Shown: piece after piece, positions 33,703-42,295 of the stretch | Numbering within the stretch: position 1 is the first letter of the stretch | Layout: every line of letters starts with the position of its first letter | Translations under genes and position numbers: made by a program | NCBI GenBank assembly: GCA_036365515.1 | Contig: CM070877.1 | Span: 54,286,475 to 54,350,474 of the forward strand | Direction of reading: 5' to 3' | Source: Torymus aiolomorphi | Taxonomy: Eukaryota; Arthropoda; Insecta; Hymenoptera; Torymidae | DNA: 64,000 nucleotides | The notes under the pieces: model-generated | The model's input: only the letters and a program-made list of their open reading frames with translations | The model's database searches: none | Told to the model about the DNA's origin: nothing

Positions 33703-34738
33703 TAATGAAGCATTTTTTGAGAAATGTATTAGTTTAAAAGAACCGATAAATATTTATCTCGGCGATAATAGAGTCATAAAAGCAACAAAGATAGGAACTG
33801 TATCTCTTTATTTTGTCACCTTCGGGAAGCAAAATAAAGTTAATATTAATAATGTTTATTTTGCTAAGGAAATGAATGCTAATTTAATAAGTGTTGGAAA
33901 ATTAACGAATAATAAGAATACGGTAATTTTGAAAGGAAAAGTTGCAAAAGTTATAGATAGTGATAATAAATTAACTGCAATAACATTTAAATTTAATGAT
34001 ACATATAAGATGAAAAGTAAATTGGCAAGGAATATAAATTTCGTAAATAGTGCCGAGAGAAATAATAATACGAGTCAAAAGGAAAGGTGGCACAGAATGC
34101 TAGGGCACCTAAACTTTGGTTATTGAATACGATATGTAAACAACAGTTGCTTAACGGTATTCCGAGAGAACTTGAAACGGAATTTATGAAATGTAAAATT
34201 TGTATTAAGAACAAAATGCATAACTTACCGTTCGAAAATAATCGAAATAAAGCAAAGGAGATTTTAGAAATAGTTCATACGGATGTTTGCGGTCCATTTA
34301 GAACTACAGAGTTTAATGGGGAAAAATATTTTGTTTCTTTTATCGATGATTATAGCAAAATAGCTAGAATTTATTGCATAAAATCTAAAGATGAAGTTCT
34401 TGATTGTTTTATTAATTTCGTTAATGAAAGTGAAAATTTAACGGGAAAGCGAATTAAATTCTTGAGATGTGATAACGGTAAAGAATATTTAAACCATCAG
34501 TTTTATAAATACGTTAAAGGAAAAGGTATTGTCTTAAACAATTGTCCAGCATATGTTCATGAATTAAACGGAACAGCCGAACGGTTTAATAGATCAATTA
34601 TGGATATGGCGCGTTGTTTATTAGCCGAAGCAAAAGTACCTAAATGTTATTGGCCAGAAATAGTTTGCGCGGCTGCATATTTAAAAAATAGAACTTTGAC
34701 AAATACAATTGAAAAGAAAACACCTTATGAAATCTTCT
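33703..34738 (+). pseudogene. pol: Copia-like protease end and integrase
   Basis: Open pieces at 33872-34126 and 34087-34738 lie in different frames. The first ends in the pre-integrase zinc site (WHRMLGHLNFGY; CKICIKN follows in the next frame). The core has Asp in VHTDVCGPF, Asp in LRCDNGKEYLN and Glu in NGTAERFNRSI. The catalytic triad is intact. The sequence stops being integrase after KKTPYEIFW, and the following Trp-Arg run comes from the GGC repeat. Confidence 0.85.
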
Positions 34739-34758
34739 GGTGGCGGCGGTGGCGGTGT

Positions 34759-34791
<33 letters not shown>

Positions 34792-34795
34792 TTTG
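34739..34795. repeat. GGC/GGT triplet run at the copia breakpoint
   Basis: About 57 bp of (GGY)n, mostly GGC, start exactly where the copia integrase ends. The strands would code poly-Gly, Trp-Arg or Pro-Ala runs, none of which belongs to a recognised protein. The position suggests that the repeat took part in, or grew at, the truncation junction. Confidence 0.8.
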
Positions 34796-35221
34796 ATTGA
34801 GTGAGATCTTCTCGAATTTGCAGCCATTCTTCGCAATTGAGTTAAACTTTTTTGTACCATGAGTACTTGAGTAGCCGCTGCTCTTGTAGGAGAATTTGAA
34901 ATAATAACCACAGATGAGATTGTCCATGTGGGATCGAGTAGTGGTGAGTTTTGAAAGAGAATTATCCAGTTGTGATTATTTCATGAGTGAGCGGCAATAT
35001 CATTCAGATGTAAATATAATTGATAGTGAAATCCGTTATAATTTGAGTAATCTCGTGACGCAATCATCATAATCTTGAGCTATAGCTTGAGTTGCTGGTG
35101 AGTAATTCCTTGAGAAACATCGGTATATTGATTTGCAATTTTGCTCATGCATAGCCGCCCGCCGTGCAGACTCCTGATAACTGCGTAGCGCTATGAATGA
35201 GTGTGTCCGTTGATGCAACTC
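34796..35221. other. Sequence continuous with 37348 onward
   Basis: No gene assigned. After removal of the insertion at 35228-37341 this stretch is contiguous with 37348-38050 and seems to be the same unit. A 62-codon minus-strand frame ends here (35036-35224) without recognisable motifs. Confidence 0.4.
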
Positions 35222-35227
35222 CATATG

Positions 35228-37341
35228 GGAGCGTCCAGCAGAAACGGGCCATCGAGCACGCGCGGTGCCTTTTTTCGCGTAAAAGGCGCTCTGTTTAACT
35301 CGCTCATAATCGTATGCTGCGTCTTTGAAAAAAAAACCAAGGACCTATATCGATAGATTTTTTTCTGCTCTTTCCAATTGCGCCATTGTTTTTATTGCGA
35401 AACGCGTTCTTCCGGACGTAAACTCGAGTTGAATATTGAAAGCCATTTTTCTCAAAGTATATCATGTTTTTTTTCAAAATAAACTACACCATTGGAAAGT
35501 ACAACTCTTAAGCTTCAAAACCCTATCTTGGAGAAGTTGGAGAAATAAAGGGTTTAAAAGTAACAACATGAAAAAGACAGCGCCGAGGGTCCGCGCGAGC
35601 CCCTCGCGCCCGTGCGTACGGCACGTTGAAGTGCACGCTCTATTCAATTCGCTAATAATCGTGTACCAAGTCTCTGAAAAAAGAACTAAAGACATATATC
35701 GATAGATGTTTTCCTGCTCTTTCCAATGGTGCTATTATTTTCATTCCGAAATGCTTCCTTCTAGTTGAAAATTCCATTTGAATGTTTAAACTCTATTTTT
35801 TCAATAAAATATCAGTCTTTTCTTCAAAATGAATTATATTCTTCAAAAGTACAAGTCTTAAACTATAAAATATTATATTTTTAAGTTGAAACATGAAAAG
35901 TTCAAAAATAGTAAGATCAAAAAAACAGCGGCTGCCCGAACTTTTTACGCTATGCTCAAGGGCGGATTAATACACGCAATGTGCTATTTCGCCCTTTCTT
36001 TTTTGTAAATATAAAATGTTTTGTAACTTACAATGCCAACGCGTGGACATAATTTTGTGGATCTAGTTGTAACAGTTAGTATAATATTACAATGAACTTT
36101 GTTCATTTATATAACAAAATTTGAAAAACATAATATATTAAACATAAAAATATCCATAAACGCACTGAAAGTAGTGAAACAGAAATTTAAAATAACCTTA
36201 TAGATTGTTTAATCTGGCATAACAATATTACCTATTCCTTTAAATTTTAATTTTTTACATTTTTTTGATTTTATAAGAATTGTCCTTTTTGCGACATCAG
36301 CTTCTTTCTTTGTTTGAGATTTAAGTACTTTTTCTTTTTTGATCGGTGGATATAATTGAGAATCTTCTGACGCTGAAAATCTTTTAAGTTCTAACTTTTT
36401 GGCATCATTTAATAATTTAATACAATGAAACAATTGAGTTTCAGGTATTGTCTTAGCTGAGGCTAGCCTGTTTTGTAGCTTTTCTGTAGCCTTTAAGTAA
36501 TCGTCTTTTGATGAAAAAAAGCACTCAATATTTTTGAAATACTCAGTTGCCCATTTGTATAAATCTTGGGGCGTCAATATATAATTGTCGGATACTTTCC
36601 GTAAACTTTCTCGTCTGGCATTGCTTTTCACGGAAGCACCTATTCCATCTCATGAATTTTTTCCGTGGGCTGTTGCATGAAAATGCCACTCAGCATCAAC
36701 AGCAAAATCATCATAATGATGAAGAAGATTTTGGAAATTGCGTTTATTTTTAAAATGTTGCGCAGCTCCATCAGTAAAATAAATAACTTTTCTAACTAAA
36801 TCGAAAGACTTTTTAAGGAAATTAATTATAATTTCTTGTATTAGATAAACTGCAACAACGTCATGAATTAAACTATCTGAGAAAACTACCATGCTAGACT
36901 TGGTACACGATTATTAGCGAATTGAATAGAGCGTGCACTTAAACGTGCCGTACGCACGGGCGCGAGGGGCTCGCGCGGACCCTCGGCGCTGTCTTTTTCA
37001 TGTTGTTACTTTTAAACCCTTTATTTCTCCAACTTCTCCAAGATAGGGTTTTGAAGCTTAAGAGTTGTACTTTCCAATGGTGTAGTTTATTTTGAAAAAA
37101 AACATGGTATACTTTGAGAAAAATGGCTTTCAATATTCAACTCGAGTTTTCGTCCGGAAGAAAGCGTTTCGCAATAAAAACAATGGCACGATTGGAAAGA
37201 GCAGGAAAAAATCTATCGATATAGGTCCTTGGTTTTTTTTTCAAAGACGCAGCATACGATTATGAACGAGTTAAACAGAGCGCCTTTTACGCGAAAAAAG
37301 TCACCGCGCGCGCTCGGTGGCCCGTTTCTGCTGGACGCTCC
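35228..37341 (-). mobile_element. DNA transposon with about 445-bp terminal inverted repeats
   Basis: The left arm, 35228-35675, is the near-perfect reverse complement of 36897-37341 (GGAGCGTCCAGCAGAAACGG...CCGTTTCTGCTGGACGCTCC). CATATG flanks both ends (35222-35227, 37342-37347). Because it is its own complement, the exact target duplication (CATATG or ATAT) is ambiguous. A module of about 120 bp (GCTCTRTTYAAYTCGCT...TATCGATAGAT...CTGCTCTTTCCAAT) occurs twice, about 350 bp apart, once within the arm and once spanning its inner end. The interior carries a partial transposase-like frame on the minus strand. It is probably non-autonomous. Confidence 0.8.
36209..36892 (-). pseudogene. Transposase-like C-terminal fragment
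   Basis: One minus-strand frame of about 227 codons with a single TGA at about 36650-36652. It starts right at the inner edge of the right inverted repeat, so the N-terminal part of the protein is missing. Visible traits are VIYFTDGAAQHFKNKRNF, DDFAVDAEWHFHATAHGK and, after the stop, DGIGASVKS, then a Lys-rich tail ending KFKGIGNIVMPD. The Asp in FTDGAAQ could be a DDE residue. I recognise the pattern as one recurring in arthropod uncharacterised, probably transposon-encoded proteins, but cannot name the superfamily. No other gene lies in the element. Confidence 0.5.
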
Positions 37342-37387
37342 CATATGTGAATTTTGCTAAACGATGTGTGTGAGTCGATTCGATTCT

Positions 37388-38047
37388 TTATCCATGCATG
37401 CGTTGTAAATTACATTTTAATAATGCCAATTGAGAATAATTCACGGTGAATGCCAATTCGAATGAGTTTGCCATTGTTTTTGAGATTAAGTCTGATGATC
37501 TAACAATAATCATCAGTGCCAATGAGTACATCCACAAGTTGAGGCTGCCACAATATGCGCTGAGCCAATAAAGTTTTCTTTCGTATAATTCCAAATAAAA
37601 TGTTAAGATAGTTCCGATGGCACTGTAGATGAGACTTGGCGTATGATGAGCAGTAATCCTAACCTCAAATTCCAATAATTGATAGATGAGCGGTGCCATG
37701 AAGCGTTGAGGATTCAAATCACATCCTTTGAGAAAAATCACAATTCTGACATTAAATGGATTAATAATCCAAGTTTGTAAGGTGTCACCGGTGTGTGTAA
37801 CATTCCAAATGCAGTGGCAATTATTGACGATTAAGTAACTGAGTATTGCAGGTGAGTTGACCTTGAGTGTAAATGATTGCGCCGAAATCCAATTGTTGAG
37901 TAATTTTGAATATGATCCAGATATAGTGAAAAGTTTGTCCGTTAATTCCTTGAGGTTGTCCGTTTGAACGTTGAGAGTGTCCAAGTCACTGGTGAGAATC
38001 GCATCCATGAGTATATCAATCTCCTTGGCCTCAGCATCCTCAGTCAT
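37388..38047 (-). CDS. Hypothetical protein, 219 codons
   Basis: An uninterrupted frame with a reasonable start context (AATCATGACTGAG). The N-terminus is acidic (MTEDAEAKEIDILMDAIL). The middle reads VIFLKGCDLNPQRFMAPLIY and several hydrophobic stretches follow (PSLIYSAIGTILTFYLELY). I do not recognise the family. The frame lies just left of the degenerate Polinton region and is separated from it by GC-rich repeats, so it could be a gene of an unrecognised element, a host fragment or a chance frame. Confidence 0.35.
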   Translation of the reverse strand: MTEDAEAKEIDILMDAILTSDLDTLNVQTDNLKELTDKLFTISGSYSKLLNNWISAQSFTLKVNSPAILSYLIVNNCHCIWNVTHTGDTLQTWIINPFNVRIVIFLKGCDLNPQRFMAPLIYQLLEFEVRITAHHTPSLIYSAIGTILTFYLELYERKLYWLSAYCGSLNLWMYSLALMIIVRSSDLISKTMANSFELAFTVNYSQLALLKCNLQRMHG

Positions 38048-38560
38048 GATTCAATGCATGTAAACAGTTTAGCAATGAGTAAAATGCAATGACTATAATA
38101 CACACCACAGCATGTTTAATCCGGCTCGAAGGACCATATGTTTGAGAATGCCATAATTTATAATGAGGACATGCTGTGGGTGTTTACAAAATAAATTGAG
38201 CCAAAACAATTTGGTAAATTAATACTATAATATATTCACAATAACTATAAAATATAAATTACTATTACGAATTTCGATAAAAGGTATTATAAAAATTGAA
38301 CAAAATGTGTGTGTAACTGTTACAATAAATTGGTTGAGTGTATGCCTGTTTCATAATTCTGTATAAGTGTATGTGAGTAGTACAATTTGAGTGTATGAGT
38401 TTTGCAGAGAAAGTTAAGTTATGCTGAGAAATCCCCGTCCAGTGAAGCACTGCTTACAAAAATGATCACAGTTAATATTATTGATTAACTTGATCTGAGA
38501 GTTACCGAACATCGCATGTGCAGAGTACATTCACATTGTATCACTGCTTACGTGTATCAA
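38048..38560. other. AT-rich intergenic stretch
   Basis: No gene recognised. Two ACATGCTGTGG / CCACAGCATGT phrases at about 38101-38112 and 38168-38180 form a short inverted repeat upstream of the hypothetical gene. Confidence 0.3.
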
Positions 38561-39640
38561 AATTGCTGTGCGTGTGTGAGAGGTTACCTGGCTTCGCAGT
38601 GATTATATTAATCCGGAAGGTGTGAGAGAAAGCCGATTGCGATGCACAGAAGCAGGTGAGTTGCGCCAGATGAGAAAGGCCAGTAAGCAGATCCATTTGA
38701 GGAGAGTCAGTGCAGTTTCCTTGCTGAGAACCGCCGCCAAAATGCAGCAGAAGCCGCGTGAGATGCTGCCTGGTGGTGCGCTCGATGCATCGAGCACCGG
38801 TGAGAAGATGCCGTTTGAGTAGCTCTAAATTACTGAGAGTATACCTGTTGAGAGTGACTTCTCGCACGTAGCGATTATATTAATCGCCTACGCTTATGAG
38901 TTGGTCCTATGATGGTGACTCCGCATCTATGATGTACAGGTGAGTAAAGCCGTAAGTTGAGATGATCACGTGAGGAAGCCGTTGAGATGAGTGCGAGGAT
39001 GCGAGCAGCCGAGGAGGTGGTCAGATGAAAACCATAGTTGAGAAAGCAGCAGGTGCCGCGGCCGCCTCATGGCCAACTAGATGCAGCGAGCCGGTGAGAA
39101 ATGCCATGTGATAAGACGCCGGGCAAGCAGCACTGCTACACGAGGAGATGCCGCATGGGCGTCACCGCCGTGTGAGAAGTTCCGTATGAGAGACACTGCT
39201 GCCTGAGAGATTCCGTGTGACAGTTGCTGAACGTGCACACTGATGTTCTCCAGGAGGACGACCGTTTCAGAGAGAGAGTTTGACCAGAGTGGAGTGAGAT
39301 GCCGTGTGCTTCGGCCATGCGGCCTAGTGGCGAGCACGCCATCCTGACTAAGACTAGAATGAATGAGCACTTCCGTCTTCTTCCTCACCTCGTGCCGATC
39401 CGATAGCAGAGAGAGAGGCCATGAACGACTTCCTTCTTCTCGGTCTTGAGTTTATCACTTCGCGACTCAAATTAACACCTATCTCACATTTGCACGTGAG
39501 AGAGCGAGAAAGACCGAGATATCGCGCATATACCTCCTTAGGCAGTGTAGCGTCTCAGCTGTTCCGCCGAGACGCCGCGAGGTGCTGCCGCTCCGTGGCT
39601 GTACAGTGAGTTGAGCCGAGCTGAGATTAACCGCGGGAAT
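38560..39640. repeat. Degenerate short repeats, GTGAGAAATGCCGTGTGA type
   Basis: Related 16-20-bp phrases recur: near 38804 (GTGAGAAGATGCCGTTTGAG), 39093 (GTGAGAAATGCCATGTGA), 39142 (GAGGAGATGCCGCATG), 39171 (GTGAGAAGTTCCGTATGAG), 39204 (CTGAGAGATTCCGTGTGA) and 39295 (GTGAGATGCCGTGTGCT). Spacing is irregular. GC content is higher than in the neighbours. No protein domain is seen in any frame. Confidence 0.5.
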
Positions 39641-39645
39641 TCAAA

Positions 39646-39978
39646 TTAGTTGAATTCCCAAACATTGACGGCTACGGCTTTTGAGCTGTAGCAGACCATC
39701 AATGAAATGTCGTGAGCGGGTAGGATGATTTTTCTAGGTGTTCGATTCTCGTTGATCAGATATTCTTGAATGGTGACAAAATGTTCCGTGAATGTTTCCC
39801 AGCTAGGTTTGTCCATAGTGACGTATTTGTGAGGTGAAACGCCTCCACCAAATTGAGCAACAGGGCGAAACTGCTTGCCGAAGTATTGTAAGCCAAGGTA
39901 GACAAACTTTCAGTGCGATTTATTGAGAGCGTAGCTCATGTTGAATAGCAGCGTATGCGGAATATTCTCTTGATTCAT
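39646..39978 (-). pseudogene. Small Polinton-associated ORF (PC4-like?)
   Basis: A 111-codon minus-strand frame from ATG 39978 to TAA 39646, with one internal TGA at 39912-39910 (codon 23), where the context SH-stop-KFVYLGLQYFG suggests a lost Trp or Arg. The remaining protein, for example QFGGGVSPHKYVTMDKPSW and YSSKAVAVNVWEFN, has the feel of small DNA-binding PC4-type proteins met in Polintons, but this is a weak recollection. It lies leftmost in the Polinton gene run, downstream of the protease. Confidence 0.45.
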
Positions 39979-39989
39979 TTTAACACTCT

Positions 39990-40238
39990 TTACGTGCACT
40001 TTTAATAAAACATACTGTCGGCAACGCCCGAGATGCTGATGATGATGTGTTTTTTAGATAGCGCACAGTGCGGTTCGTACTTTCTTTTTAATAAAATACT
40101 GCTTGACGGTAGAGATGTGGTGCTTTCAGCTGCTGCGCTTCTACTATATTATCCCGGCCGCGATGCCCTATGGTTTTTTATACACGGGCGAGCGCGTACC
40201 TCCCTCTGCTCCTTTGTACAGTGGGTGGTGGTAAGCCT
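39990..40238. other. Spacer in the Polinton
   Basis: Nothing recognised. A plus-strand frame here is probably a shadow. Confidence 0.25.
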
Positions 40239-40595
40239 TTAGCCAATAACAGAGCGCTGCGTATACATGTTGGTGAAGCGTGGTGGTGGGGGGAAGGCAT
40301 TGTAGAAAAAATTATTCTCAAAGAGAAAGATATCTTTGTTTTGAAAATATTTATCGATAAGCGAGATTTTAACGTTGCCTTTGATAAATCGATGCATATC
40401 GTAGCTCAAGAGGTATTTTATTACGCTTGAGTATTCGGTAACAGCGGAAATGAGTTCATCAATTTTAGTCACGTACGTGTAGATAAGTTTTGTACAATAG
40501 AGAGAAACGCGATCATTGTGTAAATATCTATAACTATTCCAAGCAAAGTCAGGACTAGACTTGCAAGCAACGCGTTTCATCGTGTTTTTAGTCAT
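40239..40595 (-). CDS. Hypothetical protein in the Polinton region, 118 codons
   Basis: An open frame on the same strand as the Polinton genes, starting MTKNTMKRVACKSSPDFAWN, with a Lys/Asp-rich middle (YDMHRFIKGNVKISLIDKYF). No known motif. It sits between the small ORF at 39.6-40.0 kb and the protease, next to the sequence shared with 31.8 kb. It might be a Polinton accessory gene or a chance frame. Confidence 0.35.
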   Translation of the reverse strand: MTKNTMKRVACKSSPDFAWNSYRYLHNDRVSLYCTKLIYTYVTKIDELISAVTEYSSVIKYLLSYDMHRFIKGNVKISLIDKYFQNKDIFLFENNFFYNAFPPPPRFTNMYTQRSVIG

Positions 40596-40725
40596 GTGTG
40601 TGTGTGTGTGAACAAAAATGAAACTCGACTATTATTTTTTTCAAGGAAACAAAGTGGATTGGATAATTTACTGGAAGAGTGTGGGATCGATAAATGAAAG
40701 AAGTTGTTTTGGTAAAAAATTTTAA
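40575..40725 (+). repeat. Copy of the sequence at 31.8 kb
   Basis: Matches 31795-31960 in the same orientation (GGAAACAAAGTGGATTGGAT and flanks). It includes a (GT)n run at about 40597-40610. Confidence 0.65.
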
Positions 40726-40990
40726 TCGATCTATCAGATTATTAAGATAAAACTTACATAGTAAAAATACACAAAAACTTACAAACTATGATTACATAAA
40801 TTTAAAAGCAGCGCGTACAACCGAGGCTGATTACTTACAAACTAAAATTGAATGTGTTTTGCTCCAGGGATATTAAACTAAAGGTTAAAAGTACAAAGTG
40901 CATAGAAAAGCCTACAAACTATTCATACACACAAAGAAGAAAAATCATTAAAATTAACACCATACATTAGTACAAAGAACGGCGACATCA
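40726..40990. other. A-rich spacer
   Basis: No gene. A-rich with repeated ACTTACAAACTA phrases (40779, 40829). Confidence 0.3.
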
Positions 40991-41459
40991 TTATTGCGAC
41001 AATGGTTTACACGATTGCATACAAAATCCTGTCCCTGTGGAAGTTGTCTGCGGAAAATTGTTCACGCGACGCATTTTCTTTTGTTTTCTTAGTTTTCTGC
41101 TGCGGCCTTTTCTCCTGACATTTTTACAAAACTTGGCAACTACGTTGTCGTTCGTGTGAGAATCGCGCGTAAAGACTTGACAACAAGTGCGTAAACTACG
41201 CGCGCTTGCAATTTCTTCCGAGTCCGTCGAGATGCCAGCGCGACTTAGGTCCCAGACCGTAGCTGTCAACGTAGGTGCCGCTTGCATGGCGATCTATGTA
41301 GAATGCCACCCAATGAGATCCAGGTTTATCCGCCGTGTCGATATTAGTCACGATGGCTGCGGGAAGGCTCAAGTGCCATGGTATATGGTCAGTGGCGTAG
41401 ACTCCGATCGAATTAGCAGCGAGTCCATTGATGGCTCGTGTTATTTCTCGGGTGTTCAT
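40991..41459 (-). pseudogene. Adenain-type cysteine protease, damaged
   Basis: Starts at ATG 41459 (MNTREITRAINGL). The segment KPGSHWVAFYIDRHASGTYVDSYG has the His and Asp positions of the adenovirus-type maturation protease. After HLDGLGRNCKRA the frame hits TAG near 41196. The downstream sequence resumes in another register as TRDSHTNDNVVAKFCKNV, a plausible C-terminus. The stretch that should carry the catalytic Cys and its neighbouring Gln is missing or reduced to a Thr-Cys-Cys-Gln, so the enzyme should be dead. Its role would be cleavage of capsid precursors during maturation. The ATG overlaps the stop of the small upstream ORF (ATGA). Confidence 0.65.
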
Positions 41460-41632
41460 TCTTGAGACAATGATGCAGAGTCTCCGCCAGCTGTGAAGTA
41501 TATGTTGTAACTATTGGAATCGTTGCTATTTGTATCTTTTGCTTCGTAGTCATCATCGTCCGATTTCTCTGCAATCCGAAGAGTTTTTTTCTTCTCCTTG
41601 CTGTGGTACTCGTGATGCGCTGAAAAATACAT
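41456..41632 (-). CDS. Small acidic ORF overlapping the protease start
   Basis: 58 codons from ATG 41632 to TGA 41456-41458, rich in Asp/Ser/Asn (KSDDDDYEAKDTNSNDSN). The stop overlaps the start of the protease gene as ATGA, typical of compact virus-like gene order. The function is unknown and it could also be a chance frame. Confidence 0.35.
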   Translation of the reverse strand: MYFSAHHEYHSKEKKKTLRIAEKSDDDDYEAKDTNSNDSNSYNIYFTAGGDSASLSQE

Positions 41633-41633
41633 T

Positions 41634-42233
41634 TCATTCTTCGGGTAGTAGCGAGCGTAGCCATTTCTTTATTTGATTAGCCTTGTATAAGGCACAAAAT
41701 TCTTTTTTCTTTTTCTGCGAATGCGTGGCGCACACGGTGTTTTTTGGAAAAATACTGTTGAACTTTCCAAATGTTGGAGAAGCGTATTTCTCCAAGTTAC
41801 ATATACAGCGTCCAAATAGTGCTTCGAAGTAGCGGGCCTTCTCCTCACCGCGCACGTAAATTCTTCGCGCCGCGCGTGCGATATTGTAGAGATGTCGATG
41901 CAACTGTCGAAGGCTCACTTCCCCCTCGAACCAATGACGTCCGTGAATGCCAACAGCGCAGTAAGTATTGGTCTGTTTAACCTCATCAGGTAAGTCATCG
42001 AAGCTGCAGGGCGGCTGTACTATCCAGTGATCCATAATTTTTTTCTGCAGACAAATGATTGCCGCCTCCTTTGGCAAACATTCTTTTTCGGCATCACGGA
42101 AGCCTTGAATATCTATGACGTAGTCCATGCTGTTTGAGGCGCGCGCAAAAGTGCGTATATGCTGACGGATGCGAGAGAAAAAACGAAGTGACGCGAGGTA
42201 GCATAGAGCGTACGTCGTTAGCGCTTCCTCCAC
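41634..42233 (-). CDS. Conserved Polinton protein of unknown function, 164-199 aa
   Basis: An intact frame. The likely functional start is the internal ATG at 42128 (MDYVIDIQGFRDAEK), because the 35 residues before it look unlike the rest. The body has KEAAIICLQKKIMDHWIVQP, IHGRHWFEGE, ARRIYVRGEEKARYFEALFG and a C-terminal Cys/His set (CATHSQKKKKEFCALYKANQ). I recall similar insect proteins in Polintons, sometimes suspected to have an RNase H- or exonuclease-like fold, though no such activity is shown here. It lies between the protease and the major capsid gene on the same strand. Confidence 0.6.
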   Translation of the reverse strand: MEEALTTYALCYLASLRFFSRIRQHIRTFARASNSMDYVIDIQGFRDAEKECLPKEAAIICLQKKIMDHWIVQPPCSFDDLPDEVKQTNTYCAVGIHGRHWFEGEVSLRQLHRHLYNIARAARRIYVRGEEKARYFEALFGRCICNLEKYASPTFGKFNSIFPKNTVCATHSQKKKKEFCALYKANQIKKWLRSLLPEE

Positions 42234-42295
42234 TTTTGTCCCCCCACTTTTACGTCCGGCGAGACTGGCACCACCTGTAGTGCTGACGTCATCAT

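Larger units (their letters stand above)
32051..34738 (+). mobile_element. Copia-like LTR retrotransposon, 3' truncated
   Basis: A 5' LTR, a Met-type primer site, gag with one zinc knuckle, protease, GAG-pre-integrase and integrase follow in copia order. The element breaks off in the integrase after TPYEIFW at about 34735, where a GGC run begins. Reverse transcriptase, RNase H and the 3' LTR are missing. Stops at 33061 and 33190 and frameshifts near 33.69 and 34.1 kb show that it is dead. Confidence 0.85.

Noticed and set aside
34640..34927. Poly-Pro/poly-Ala minus-strand frames
   Set aside because: Created by the GGC run; no supporting domain.
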